64,000 nucleotides of DNA, from contig JAYKKR010000006.1 in the NCBI GenBank assembly GCA_036971615.1, positions 372,001-436,000 of the forward strand, in the 5' to 3' direction. Under the pieces are notes generated by a model. The model was not told where the DNA came from, did no database searches, and was given only the letters and a program-made list of their open reading frames with translations. Source of the stretch: Amyloporia xantha. Its lineage: Eukaryota; Basidiomycota; Agaricomycetes; Polyporales; Adustoporiaceae. Positions 23,070-34,380 of this stretch are shown here, piece by piece (position 1 is the first letter of the stretch; each line of letters starts with the position of its first letter). Both the position numbers and the translations under genes were made by a program.

Positions 23070-23753
23070 ATGTTCAAAGAGTCGTCTAGTCGGCAAGACC
23101 AGAACACAGCCTCCCCTGCTGTAGCCTTGCTGGCCGGTGGCTTTTCCACTGCAGAAGGTGCGCTTGAGTCCATCGACTCGAAACGTTTCTTAAAGGGCAG
23201 CATCATTCATACAGATGCCTTGGACCAATTAATGGCTTTGGCTTCTACACATGCAACGAATGAAGATGCGCAAGTGTGGCCACTCAACGAGGATCGAAAT
23301 CGGTGTTCCGGTTATGAAGATGAATCAGACCAGCCAACATTTCTGACATCGATAAAAGAAACGAATGACATGGATTCTGTTCGAGTGCTCTTAGAGGAAG
23401 CCTCGAGGATGCTTCAGGCACAATTGGATGACTCGGGTTGTCTCACTCCGGAGTGCCAGTGGCACGATGGCCAACGGTGTAGGTGTCTGACTGAAGGGTT
23501 TCGTTTTCAACATTGATCGGGTTTCTCTGTAGACGACCATCGACGTGAGTGGGACTGTGACACCTTCGAAGACGAGATGAACAGTACAGAGGCACGTAGT
23601 CGACCGCGCACCCCTATTGTGTTCCATATGTTCGACGATGGCTCCGGGTTCTCACAGGCTGAGGCACACTTCTGTCCAGAGCAAGATCGTTCATCAACAC
23701 GCGCATTCATCATAGGGCGCCAGACGAACATACCTAGCAGCTCAAGCATATAA
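23070..23753 (+). CDS. Hypothetical acidic protein
   Basis: Two exons (23070-23478, 23533-23753) joined by GTAGGTGT...CTGTAG encode 209 residues starting MFKESSSRQDQNTASP and ending TNIPSSSSI. It is acidic and hydrophilic with no signal peptide, membrane segment or known domain. The middle (SVRVLLEEASRMLQAQL) could be helical. I do not recognise it. The frame and splice signals are consistent, but the start is uncertain, since an upstream exon at 22698-22975 could be joined instead. Confidence 0.4.
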
Positions 23754-23997
23754 TCATAAACCTGGGATAATCTTGTTTGGACAATGGCTTCGGATCATAG
23801 ATATAGTATAGTGGGCGAATGGAGAGCTTCTGAGGAGAGGACAAGATAAGTCATGTCCTTTGTGATACTGGTCTCCTGTACCCGTGAACAGCAGAATAGC
23901 AATTGATACACTTCGCGCTCCGGATTGGACGGCTTTGCTGATACTACAAACCAGTTTTGATAACCTACGAAGTCATGTTCCCACCAGACCTGGAAAA

Positions 23998-24972
23998 TCA
24001 GTCCATGTCATACCCTGTAGGTGAAATGAATGTCAGCATCAGACGTGCGGTCCATGATGATGGTAGTGATTATCACACGTACCAGCACCTCCACCGTCCT
24101 CTCCACCGCCGCCGCCGAGGTCGTCGAAGTCATCGCCCTCACCGTTATCAAAGTAGTTCTCGGCGTAGTCATTGTCGTATTCCTCGTCAACATCATAGTC
24201 GGATTCGGCAGCCTGCGAGCCAATGTCGGATCGCTCGTCGCCGGACTTGTCCTGCAGTATGCGTGAGCGCCATTCGAAGAACGGAACGTATGACATGAAA
24301 CGAGGCATGGGACGCCAGCACGTACCTGTTCCTCGGCGTCATCGCCCAGTGCGTCGAGATTAATACGCTTCTTTCGACCCTTTTCGCTCGGCTTGGGGAA
24401 GAACGATCCATATCAGTGATATCCATGCACGCGGAAGCACGGAACTTACAGGTCTTTCTCTTTTTAGGATTGAAATACCCCTCGAAGATCTCCTGAGGGA
24501 AGAAAGGCTGATGGAGGTCCTTCCGTTTCAGTGTAGGCTGTGAGGCCAGCGAGGGGCGGTACTTGTCCGAGTACCGCGGCAGTTCTGCACTTCTGCTCAG
24601 TCAGCGAGGCGGTACGGGTGAGGTTGGCGTATGCTCACCTGATGATTTTGAGGGTTCGACGATGTAGTAGGCCGATTGGCGGAGGCGTGTCGTGAACCCG
24701 GTTTGCAGCTCGGATATCCGTCTTTCCTCGTCGGTGTACTCCGTGAGCACTGGCAAGGGATCGAGAGGCTGTGAAGATACCCATAAGTACAGTTTCTAGT
24801 ACTGTTAAAGCTATTCACGCACAGGATATAGGGCCGTCGACTCCCTGGACATTGCCTGAATGTCTGCGAAGGTCAAACCCATTGGAGGAAGGCTGTTTGC
24901 GCCGAACCCGCCCCTCCCTCCAAAACCTCCGCGTCCCCCGCCTCTACCACCGCCCCGCCCTCCTCTGGACAT
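23998..24972 (-). CDS. RPC31: RNA polymerase III subunit Rpc31 (Rpc7)
   Basis: Subunit of the Rpc82-Rpc34-Rpc31 initiation subcomplex of RNA polymerase III, nuclear. The start at 24972 gives MSRGGRGGGRGG, a Gly/Arg-rich head, then the family block LPPMGLTFADIQAMSRES. Later exons encode YTDEERRISELQTGF, TTRLRQSAYYIVEPSK and LKRKDLHQPFFPQEIFEGYF, all typical of Rpc31. The C-terminus is the expected long acidic tail (YDVDEEYDNDYAENYFDNGE), closing GAGYDMD after the last intron. At least four introns. It starts only 80 bp from a transposable element in its promoter. Confidence 0.9.
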
Positions 24973-25051
24973 GCTAGGCGAATAAATTGACGGAGGTTAG
25001 GTGAAGCGTTGCGCGACGGAGATGACCGTGAATTTGGACGAGGACAATATA

Positions 25052-26598
25052 TTGCTGGTTTCAGCGCCCAAGGCGCGGCGGCCAAATGTGTACAAATTTT
25101 GGCCTGTGGCTGTTTTTTTCTAAGGCTGCGACCGCGAAACTCGAACAACTGTAGCTCGCTCATTTCTCATTGTCTCGACCTGCTTCATAAATCAAAATTG
25201 CTCTATTTATCTGTCCGGAGGGCACCACGAAGTCCGTTCGACGAAAATCCAACTCGTTTCAAAGTTGCTTTTTCGCCGTCCACCAGCACTCAGAACGGCT
25301 CTGGCTCTTTCTCCACAACTCGCACCCTCATTCGCTTGCCTTCAGACAGCCTTAGTAAACTCTCTTGAGAGCCCCACACTGATATTTCCCTGTATAAAAG
25401 CGTGCAAATTTCTAAGCTGTACTTGGAGCACCTTCACCTGCACTGCTCGAGGTGTGCGACGTCTCTGGGCTGTTCATTGATGAGATCGTCAATCACATAG
25501 AAACGTACCATCCAAAAGGTACTCAAATTACTCAATAGGACTGGAGATTTGGTGTGTTGCCAGACGCAAAGTGCGCCGTGGACAAGGGCTGTGTGAGATT
25601 GGGTTGGAGGTGAGTGCGGTGTCTTTATCCATGCTATTTTTTCATCTGAATGTCTCTGTATAATGAATTATCGCACTGTATATTCTACTCAAATGAACTC
25701 AGTTCATTTGAGGCTGCAGAGGTCTGTTTTGAAGTCAACGGTTTGGAGGATGCAATTGAGGATAGGCTTCACCTCTCGAAAGGTATGTATTTTGTCTTTA
25801 CAGTCGTATTTATCCTTGAATAGAGATTTCGGTTAAGGACTCGCAGGAGAATCAGTACCATTCCAATTGAATGCGTGCTGCAGGTGAGTTGTCAGGTGAA
25901 TGATCACTTGCTGACACTTGTCTGCTTGTTCTGATTCTTTCCTATATGACTTGTGTTTTCTGTACATACAATTGAATTTATGATGAATGAACGACAGTAT
26001 AGCTACAGTATTCGGCAGATAGGGAACTCTGTGATCACCCTTGAAGCAAGATGTTATGCTCTGACCAACTCCGACATAGTACCAATGACAAGAAATATAT
26101 TTTGTGACTACCATCTTACATGGTGCACTGGAGAGGATCTACAAAGATTCTTCTGAGCTGAAAGAACGAGGAAACATGTTGCGGAGCGGGAGCGAAAGCC
26201 GTCCTGAGTGCTGGTGGGTGGCGAAAAAGACGGTTCGGAACGCTGCACACTTTCGTAGAGGCCCAATCTGGTGCAGGGCCCTCGAGAAGGTCTATCAAGA
26301 CAGACCTAAGAGAAAAGAACATGAATTCATGTCACAAAGAAGGAGCCCGAGCCGTTCTGAGTGCTGGTGGACGGCGAAAAAGCAACTTTGAAACGAGTTG
26401 GATTTTCGTCGAACGGACTTCGTGGTGCCCTCCGGACAGATAAATAGAGCAATTTTGATTTATGAAGCAGGTCGAGACAATGAGAAATGAGCGAGCTACA
26501 GTTGTTCGAGTTTCGCGGTCGCAGCCTTAGAAAAAAACAGCCACAGGCCAAAATTTGTACACATTTGGCCGCCGCGCCTTGGGCGCTGAAACCAGCAA
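25052..26598. mobile_element. 1.55-kb inverted-repeat element with TA target duplication
   Basis: The left end TTGCTGGTTTCAGCGCCC is exactly mirrored at the right end, and both are flanked by TA (25050-25051, 26599-26600). The arms match almost perfectly for about 270 bp (25052-25320 against about 26330-26598). The right side also holds a tandem duplicate of a roughly 125-bp unit (about 26122-26245 and 26269-26391), both copies containing CTGAGTGCTGGTGG. The centre is AT-rich, has a perfect 12-bp-arm hairpin at 25688-25712 and no recognisable transposase. The TA duplication suggests a Tc1/mariner-type, non-autonomous element. It fills the divergent promoter of RPC31 and the Aly homologue. Confidence 0.85.
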
Positions 26599-26799
26599 TA
26601 AGGCCGCACATAAGGTTAGAGATCGCGTATTAGAACTCCGCATGAACTCATAAAGGTTGCGCGCTTGTTGCTTTTTGCGCGCCCTTGCCCCTTGCCACCC
26701 ACCACCATCTCACTCGACTCCCTCCTCAACGACAGTCCCGTCTTCGTCGCTTTCCACGTCAATCAACTCGTCGACCCGTATTCATATCCAGCAGCTAAA

Positions 26800-28510
26800 A
26801 TGGACAAGAGTTTGGACGATGTTGGTGTAATTTACTCTGGCGCCACGTTTGCTGGTCTCATTGTCTTCGCCCACAGATCATCGCTACGCGTCCCAAGGGC
26901 ATTCGTCGTACCACCTCTCGACGGGGCTCCGCTAAGCAGCAAATCCTCGGCAGCCCTACCAACCCGAGCACTCGCGCACGCGCTGCCGCGACCAACGCCA
27001 CGAAGGGTGCCGCACCCGCCGCCAATGCTCAACCGGCTGACAAAATCATCGTCTCCAACCTTCCGCCTGATGTGAATGAACTTCAAGTCAAGGTTGGTTC
27101 TTACTGCTTGCTATAAACTTCGCCAATGGCTTACATGAGACCACCCTCCTAGGAACTTTTCCACACCACGGTTGGCCCCCTGAAGGACGTGACGTTGCAT
27201 TACGACAGCCAAGGCCGCTCAAAAGGTGTTGCCGCCGTCCACTTCCAGAGGCGTGGTGATGGCACGAAGGCCTTCCAGCAATACAACAACCGACTAATTG
27301 ATGGAAGTTAGTATCGACCGCTCTCACTTCTTTCCCTCAAAGTCCTTGCTCTAGCATGGCTATCCTTTACGCCCCCTTATGGGTGCATCAGGGGCTTGGA
27401 AGCTCTAGGTGTAGTTTGACTACCCGAGGTGTCGCCCTCCGTTCGAACCGGCTGCAGCAAACGTGGCACGCAGGCGCTGTTCTTGACGAGCGAGATCTGG
27501 TCGTGGATGGCCGTGGATGAAGAAGCGATTTCTCGCCGCTGGACCCGCCCGGTTCAATTCCCTGCGAAGGTTTCAGCCTGGGCATGAAACTCGTGTCGAT
27601 ATTGCGGACATGGCTGTTGTTGGGTCTGATCAACCCTTCATTCACGTCGTTGTCCTGCATGCCCGCGGTAGCAACCCTGCCAGCTTCCGGCTCATTTGCA
27701 TGAGTCGTTGGGCTTGGTTCGCATCGTGAGAGGTTGTACGGAAGGCATGGTCCGTTCGTCAAACTTCGTCGGCGCAGGTGTTGGAGATGGGGAGGTGTGC
27801 GGAGCTATCGGTTTGCGGTTCAAGCGTCCAGACTCGTTCGTCGGATCCAGGTGTGCTCGTCCAGGTTTGATGGCTACTGATGCCAGATGTGGTTGCGGAA
27901 CAAGAACCAGAAGACGGCAGTGCACGTTTCGCGGTATGCTGCGAGATAGGATTTGGCCTCCACGGAATTGATTGAACTTCGACTTCGACCGTTTCATTGC
28001 ACCTCTCGTATCCTCTTATTTTGCTTGCTCTCGCTGCCCTGTACAGCCGACTGATGAAACCTCTACTTTCCCTTTACCGCCGATTTCGACATATCCTTCA
28101 CCATCCACCTCTTTACCGACCTCTGCTCTCCGGCTCATGAACAGAACGACCCATGAAGATTGAAATTGTCCTCGACCCATCGCGCCCTGCGCCTCCGGCA
28201 TCACTTGCTGCTCGTGTGGCCCCGGCCCCTGCTGCAGCACCTGTTGAGGGTGCTAGGTTAGTTATCTCCCAAGACGTACATTGATAATCTCAGGGACTGA
28301 TTATTCTCAAGAACTGGTGGCGGACGACCTCGGCGTGGTAGGGGAGGAGGAGGAGCGAGGGGTGGTAGGAAGAACGAGAGACCGGCTAAGAGTGTCGCTG
28401 ACTTGGACGCCGAGATGGAGGTGGGTTTGCTTGGGCACTTGATATCGGGATATTCTGACCGCTGATTATAGGACTACACTGCGAGCAATGCGCCTACTGC
28501 GACTGCTTGA
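26800..28510 (+). CDS. mRNA export adaptor Aly/REF (Yra1 homologue)
   Basis: RNA-binding adaptor that couples transcription and splicing to nuclear mRNA export. Six coding exons (26800-26820, 26877-27092, 27153-27306, 28145-28256, 28312-28420, 28472-28510) give 216 residues. It opens MDKSLDDIIATRPKG, the conserved UAP56-binding motif. An RRM follows (KIIVSNLPPDVNE, SKGVAAVHFQRRGDG, KRPMKIEIVLDP), then an RGG-rich stretch and a second UAP56-binding motif near the end (KSVADLDAEMEDYTASN). Intron 3 (27307-28144) is 838 nt, far longer than any other here, and retention would meet TAG at 27309-27311 immediately. Domain order and length are those of the family. Confidence 0.93.
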
Positions 28511-28735
28511 TCTGCTCTCTGTGGCTGTTGTTCCTGCTGCCGAGGTCTTTTCTTTGGACTTTGCTCTGTATTAGCGTACCTTAGCCATCTGATTCATTGT
28601 TCATGATACTGTCCATGAAAGCACATTTCTCGCCTATTGTTCTCGCTGAATATACCCCTCTGTTGTGCTTTGAAACAATAGAAGTGTTGAGACGCTCGAG
28701 AATAAACTAATCACTGGTTTCCTTTCACCACCATC

Positions 28736-30055
28736 ATGGCATCTTCACTCTTCGATGATCAGGACGGACAGCCCTTGTACACTGAGCGACCAGACTGGGC
28801 AGACGTCGTCCCTGTACCACAATACCAAGGCGTGGACCCTTTAGTTCCTATCAACTACTCTACGGAATGTCTGTCTCAGTTTTGCAAGGCTCTTCTACGT
28901 CGAACCTGACGCTCTACACGGGCTTGTAGACCAGGATGCGACAGACTACTTCCGGGGCGTTGTCAAGACGGGGGAGATGAGCCTCAGAGTGCTCCAGCTC
29001 ACAGAGCATATCATACGTTTGAACCCTGCACACTATTCTGCATGGTGAGCAGCTTTCAGGTCCTCGTCTAGCATGTACATTACACATCTACTCTCCTCTA
29101 CGACGCAGGCAATATCGCTATCGTACGCTGCTTGCCCTGCAGCTGTCCCTCGAGGATGAGCTTCGTCTCATGGACTTCTTCGCGATCGAGTTCCTCAAGA
29201 CGTACCAGGTATGGCACCACCGCCGCCTGCTGCTCACCGCGCTGCGCTCGCCCGACGCCGCTGCGATGGAGCTGGAGTTCATCACGCACGCACTGAAGGC
29301 CGACGCGAAGAACTACCACACGTGGTCGTACCGGCAGTGGCTGCTGGCGCACTTCAATGACGAGGAGCGGCTGTGGGCAGGCGAGCGCGCGTGGACGGAG
29401 GAGCTGCTCGTGCAGGATGTGAGGAACAACTCGGTGTGGCACCATCGGTTCTTTGTGGTGTGGGGGAGCGGGGTGAGGAAGGGAGACGAGGATCGTGAGG
29501 CGGTGCTGGGGAGGGAGATCGCGTGAGTGTGCACCTGGGAGTTGAGCAGCGTCCTGGTTGATCACGCTGTTATGTGTCGTAGGTTCACCAAGGAGAAGAT
29601 CTCGCTCGCTCCGAACAATCCATCGGCGTGGAATTACCTTCGCGGTGTGCTCGAGCAGACACACACGCCCTATCTGGCCCTCTCTGCTTTCGTCCAGCGC
29701 TATACCGCGTCTAGCCCTCCCACAACTGACGTCCTCGATGTGGACAACCCGCCTCCTTCTGCAGATGCGGAGCTGCCGTGCGTGATGGCGCTGGAGTTCC
29801 TTGCGGACACGTATGAGCAGGAGGGCGGCGAACACGTTCCGAAGGCAGTCGAGGTGAGTTGCTCCTTCTGCTCTGCACAAGGATGCACGTTAAATAGCAT
29901 CATGTCATCCAGCTGTGGAAGTCATTGGGCAACGAACACGATACCATGCGGAAGAAGTACACATCCTGCTGTGTCCAACTGAAGCTTTGCTGACATTCTT
30001 TCACAGGTACTGGGAATATCGCATAAGAGAAGCGCTGAAGGCTTCACAGGCATAA
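28736..30055 (+). CDS. RAM2: Protein farnesyltransferase/geranylgeranyltransferase-I alpha subunit
   Basis: Shared alpha subunit of the two CaaX prenyltransferases, cytosolic, pairing with Ram1- or Cdc43-type beta subunits. The start MASSLFDDQDGQPLYTERPDWADVV fits the family. Five PPTA-type repeats are visible: RLNPAHYSAWQYR, KTYQVWHHRRLLL, DAKNYHTWSYRQWLL, NNSVWHHRFFVVW and NPSAWNYLRGVL. The first intron (GTCTGTC...TTGTAG) is needed to restore INYSTEYQDATDYFRG. It ends MRKKYWEYRIREALKASQA. About six exons, with length as expected (about 340 residues). Confidence 0.93.
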
Positions 30056-30384
30056 ATCCATGAGCCTTAACCTTTGCGCGGAGCAGGTCTTCGAAGCAGC
30101 AGAAATGGAAACAAGGGTGTATATTAGCACAGCGGAGAATCCACTTTGGTTGAGACCGTCTAGATAACGCACCTCACCTGCATTGTGATACAGTCACAAG
30201 AGGTTCAGTGAAATGTCCCGAAATTTGTGAAACAGTATATGTGAAAAGACAAACTTCCACAGCAAAGTGTTGTACACGAATACTTTATTGATACATTTAG
30301 AGGCTGTACGTTGTCGTCCCCACTGATCTTACAGGCTTGATTACATCTCTGCTCTCCCCCTCCCCCGTCTCTCGATTGACCCGC
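30056..30384. other. Convergent 3' ends, RAM2 / PIMT
   Basis: Spacer of 330 bp between converging stop codons. No coding or structured element was seen beyond the expected 3' UTRs. Confidence 0.5.
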
Positions 30385-31557
30385 TTAAGACTGCTCGTCG
30401 CGATCCGTCAATGGTACGTACTATGCAACACGACTTCAGTGAGCAAACGGCATAAGAAGGCTAAAGAACCCGCTTACCATAACGCCGAAGAGTTCTTGTT
30501 GTGAAACCTGTCCGTCTGCCTCCTTGTCGACCTACAGAACGATGCACAGATTAGTATCGCTATTATTGCCACGGAATTCTTCGCTGTTTCAAGGAAGTGT
30601 ACGGGTCGAAAGATACGGGGTAGGCCCGTATAATGACTAAGATCGACCTGCTTGTAACATCTTACAGACCTGTATGATCTCCTGTACGTTGGTCCCGACG
30701 GGTATGAACATCCTTCCCGGGGACGCCAGTTGCTCAACCAGCGGGAGGGGCATGGTAGGCGCGGCAGCTCCGACATGGATGCCGTTAAACGGTGCTAGAG
30801 TGGGTCTGAGTGCAAGCGCGATTGGTTGCACGACCGGACGGGCTGACCTTCGCTTGGATAACCTGAGGAGTGGAAGTACGAAAAGAGTCAAGAACGTCAA
30901 CATCGTTCTCGTACATGCCAGCCAAGAATTTGCTCACCTTGCCTACCGTCGCCGGCAATCATCTTGATATGTCCGTCGTCGATCGCGGCTCCTAAACCGT
31001 CGCGGCGGAGGTTCTCCAAGGACCACTCGACCAGCTCCGGGATATGCTCCACTCCGACGACGGTGCCAGTGACGCCGGCATTGGGGTCAGAGACGAGATG
31101 GTGTAGGACTGCACAGAGATAGCCTGAGCCTGACCCGACGTCGAGGACGCGCGCGCCGGGTCGAAGGAGGGGGAGCAGGTATTCCAGCGCATGGGCATGC
31201 TAATCGACCGTGAGCATCAGACGACGAGAATGACGAGGAGAACATACCATGTGTGGGGCAGAGATAGTCGCGCCGTGCCCGATCACCCTGAGTGAGATAT
31301 CGAAGTGGGGGATACCCCTTGTGAGAGACGTGCAGGAGTACTTACTGGGGAGAATCTTCGTACGCGGTCGACCTGCTACGGACGTAGTTCGCCCGGTCTA
31401 CTTTGGTCATGGCCTAGAAACATTGAAAGCGAAAATGAAGATGGCTGAACGGGTGAAATGCACTCACTGCTCTGACTTGTTCGGAATTGATCAACCCATG
31501 CTTCCCCATGTTCTTGATGAGTTCGGCGTTCGTCGCCCCTGTACATCTCCAGGCCAT
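30385..31557 (-). CDS. PCMT1: Protein-L-isoaspartate O-methyltransferase
   Basis: Repair enzyme that uses SAM to methylate isoaspartyl residues of aged proteins, cytosolic. The start at 31557 reads [20 protein letters not shown]. Exons then encode [41 protein letters not shown], the SAM-binding motif [30 protein letters not shown] and [18 protein letters not shown]. The tail is [18 protein letters not shown], then [20 protein letters not shown]. At least six introns of 45-110 nt. All catalytic motifs of the family are present and length is normal. Confidence 0.92.
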
Positions 31558-32220
31558 TGTCGGTATACAATTCGCAAGCTTGTTGTCTGGGTACTACAAG
31601 GGATTGGATCTCCAGGAGGTCGTATCGCCATCCGCGTCATGGTGCGTCTCATGCCATATATACATGAAGAACATGGATAATCTATTTGACAGAATTCTCC
31701 TTCATAACGTCGCTATCACATGGCCGTACCTTGGAGCACTCCATTGACTATGTAAATGATATTGTTTGAAACTTGAAGGTGCTTGTTTCGATCCCTGGTG
31801 GACACCTGTGAGCTGTGGCTCTAGCCTCTAGCGGCAATTTCGACTCTAGGAGGGCTTGGCGACTTGTCCACATACAATATGTACAACTTGAATTGCATGA
31901 ACTCTCTCGTCGCCTTCGTAACATTGACATGGACACCCTCCGGAGCAGTGGTCAGCTGGACGGGAATCATTTGTGAGCGGCAAGGCGAATACTTCTTTCA
32001 ATGTTCAACATCAGCAAGTTGCAATGATCTTCTCACCAGCTGGGCTGCTGGCCAGACAACCGTGTGGGATCTACACTTGATTCTGATCATGCCCCACAAG
32101 AGTCATATATAAGACCTTCCCTAATGTTTCCCAGGTACACAACCCCTCGCTGTGTGCTCTACCGACGCGACATTCGTCAGAATCGCTGCACATCCTAGCG
32201 CGAATCGTATAAACACCAGC
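31558..32220. other. Divergent promoter region, PIMT / F-box gene 1
   Basis: About 660 bp with several short frames, none recognisable. It should contain both promoters. No repeat was detected. Confidence 0.45.
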
Positions 32221-33752
32221 ATGGTAAGATTCTTCTCCATAGTATTATGTGCTCTCAGGAGGTCTCAACTGTATCTTGTAGATCCGCAATAACATCACCG
32301 TATCCGACTCACGTACTATGGCTGAAACTACACTCTGCGAGCATGCGCGACCTCATCTACCAATTGAAGTCATCGAGAATGTTATCGACTGCCTTGGGTT
32401 GTCGCATATTGTTGAATCAGATGAACGACAGGCCTTGCTCAACTGTGCCCTAACTTGTCGAGCATCGCTTCCGAGAAGTCGACTGCATCTGTACAAGAAT
32501 GTCCGGATCCACACACACGAACAACTCTTTACTTTCGCTCAGGCCGTGAATGCAAGACAAGACCTCGGCGATCTCGTGGAAAGCCTACACATCGAAGGTA
32601 TTTCTAGCTCGCGAGCCGCCTCTCACTTGGCCGCATTCCCAGCCATGCTTGCACGCAAGCTTCCCAAGCTGACGAGACTCAGCATTTCGTCGGCTTCGTG
32701 GCCCGCCACTGCATTCCACCCCAGCTTCTTCCTGTTCCTTTCCGCATTCACATCAGTCACTGCTCTCAGCTTGCACAGGATGGATTTTCGCTCGCTGTCT
32801 GAGCTCGCGCGCCTTATCAGTGCATTCCCGAATCTTCACGAGCTCGCTTGCGTCAGGTTGACTTGGCACAGCAACAGTTTAAGTGACTTCAGGCGGCGTG
32901 CGATGCCCAGAAGACTCGCGTTCCTTCATCTCGGCCTCTATGACATTCCGGCGAGAGACCTAGTCAACGCGATGATTGCCTCGAACATGGGTCGCCATCT
33001 CGAGAAGCTCACTATGAGTCATTACAGCATGCATCTTAGAGATCTCGAGGAGACACCCTTGGGGGAATTGCTGGAGACATCTGGCTCCTCCCTATCATAT
33101 GTTCACTTGGCGCTTGGAGTAAATGATATTGAAGTCGTTTCTGTAGAGGAAATCATACGTGAGTTCCTTCTGATAATTCCTCAAGTTCGCGGCGCGCTGA
33201 ACGATACTTTCAAGACAATCATCTCCATTTCTCGGCAAATACGAACCTTCGCCATTTGGAAATCTCTATCGACCGATTCCATGGAGACGTCTCTTTCAAT
33301 TGGATAGCTAGTCTCCTGATCTGCGTTACGTCCAGCGGGCTGCGGGAGATTTCCTTGCATCTCGGCTCTTATTTTCAGCGTCCGATTGACGTTGATGTGC
33401 TGGAGGCTGTGTCGAATGCGTTCAACAGCGATCTGTGTCGTCATATTGACGAGATACTGTCTCGGGCGCGATTCGCTTCCTTGGAAAGACTCGAGCTGAG
33501 TATTCAAGGCTACTCCAAGACCAGCGAAGAGAGCGCCCACGCTGGGCAGTGGCGATCAAGGTTCATGGATAGGTTCCCTAAACTGCGGGACCGCGGCCTA
33601 TTGACGTATGTGATCCATGCCATGTTGATGAGCATTGTTGAATCCTCTTGTGCCGAACACTGCGTTCTTTTTGCTATAGGGTTATTCTCGACCTGGTGCA
33701 ATATGACACGGAATTGGTGAAACAGCTCTCGAGTCCCGTGCGAAGTGTATAA
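32221..33752 (+). CDS. F-box-like protein, paralogue 1
   Basis: Agaricomycete-type F-box/LRR-like protein of the kind that recruits substrates to SCF ubiquitin ligases. The F-box region reads PHLPIEVIENVIDCL...LLNCALTCRASLPRSR, followed by a leucine-rich scaffold. The ATG at 32221 is followed directly by intron GTAAGA...TTGTAG (to 32280), a one-codon first exon; alternatively the in-frame ATG at 32318 starts it. The intron at about 33161-33216 (GTGAGT...TTTCAAG) joins VVSVEEI to NHLHFSANTNLRHLEIS. A last intron leads to VILDLVQYDTELVKQL and the stop at 33750-33752. It is paralogous to the next gene throughout, with shared intron positions. Confidence 0.8.
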
Positions 33753-34380
33753 GATTTGTACCAAAGATATCTCTGCCGTCAGCTCACCGGTATCCATATT
33801 GAACTTGTGCTCGCCATCCGGACCCTATTCTTCTTCTATATCTTGACAGTGCCATGACATTTCCTTCCTCTCGAGTAGTGTTTGAGGTAGATCACACTGA
33901 AGCAGCATATCCCCGCCAGTCGAATTCGATACCCTCTTGTATAGACTAGTGTCACGCAGTATTCCCAAAAGCTGTGCTCTGCGTGAGACTGATACACGTC
34001 ATTAATAGTGTGCCATCGCGAGCGGAAATGAAAGGCGGTGGGTGAACGTTCTCGGTGGATTATGTCGTAAACTGTATTGCTTACTGATATCTGCATTGAC
34101 GTATCTAGCAGACGCCTGCTTCTCTATATCAGACCCTGTGCAAGTTCTCACAGAGGCTATGAGCGATTTAGGGGGGGAACACATGAGGCGTACATAGCCT
34201 TGTAGAGCTTCATCTTCGACACTGTTTCTATCGGCCTGCGGAATGGAAGCTGTCAATCCCACTGCCTTGAGGCATGGGAGATCATCTCAATGTCTTATGC
34301 CTCTGTGCTGAGGCTCGCTTTCGTTCTCACACATTCTCTGTTGGCAGATCGCACTGCAAAGATACCAAGCTCGCAGACCG
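33753..34380. other. Spacer between F-box paralogues
   Basis: 630 bp with no recognisable gene on either strand. It presumably holds the 3' UTR of paralogue 1 and the promoter of paralogue 2. Confidence 0.45.

Noticed and set aside
27551..27561. GGTTCAATTCC, tRNA B-box-like, inside the long Aly intron
   Set aside because: The flanking bases do not form a T-stem and no D- or anticodon arm can be drawn upstream.
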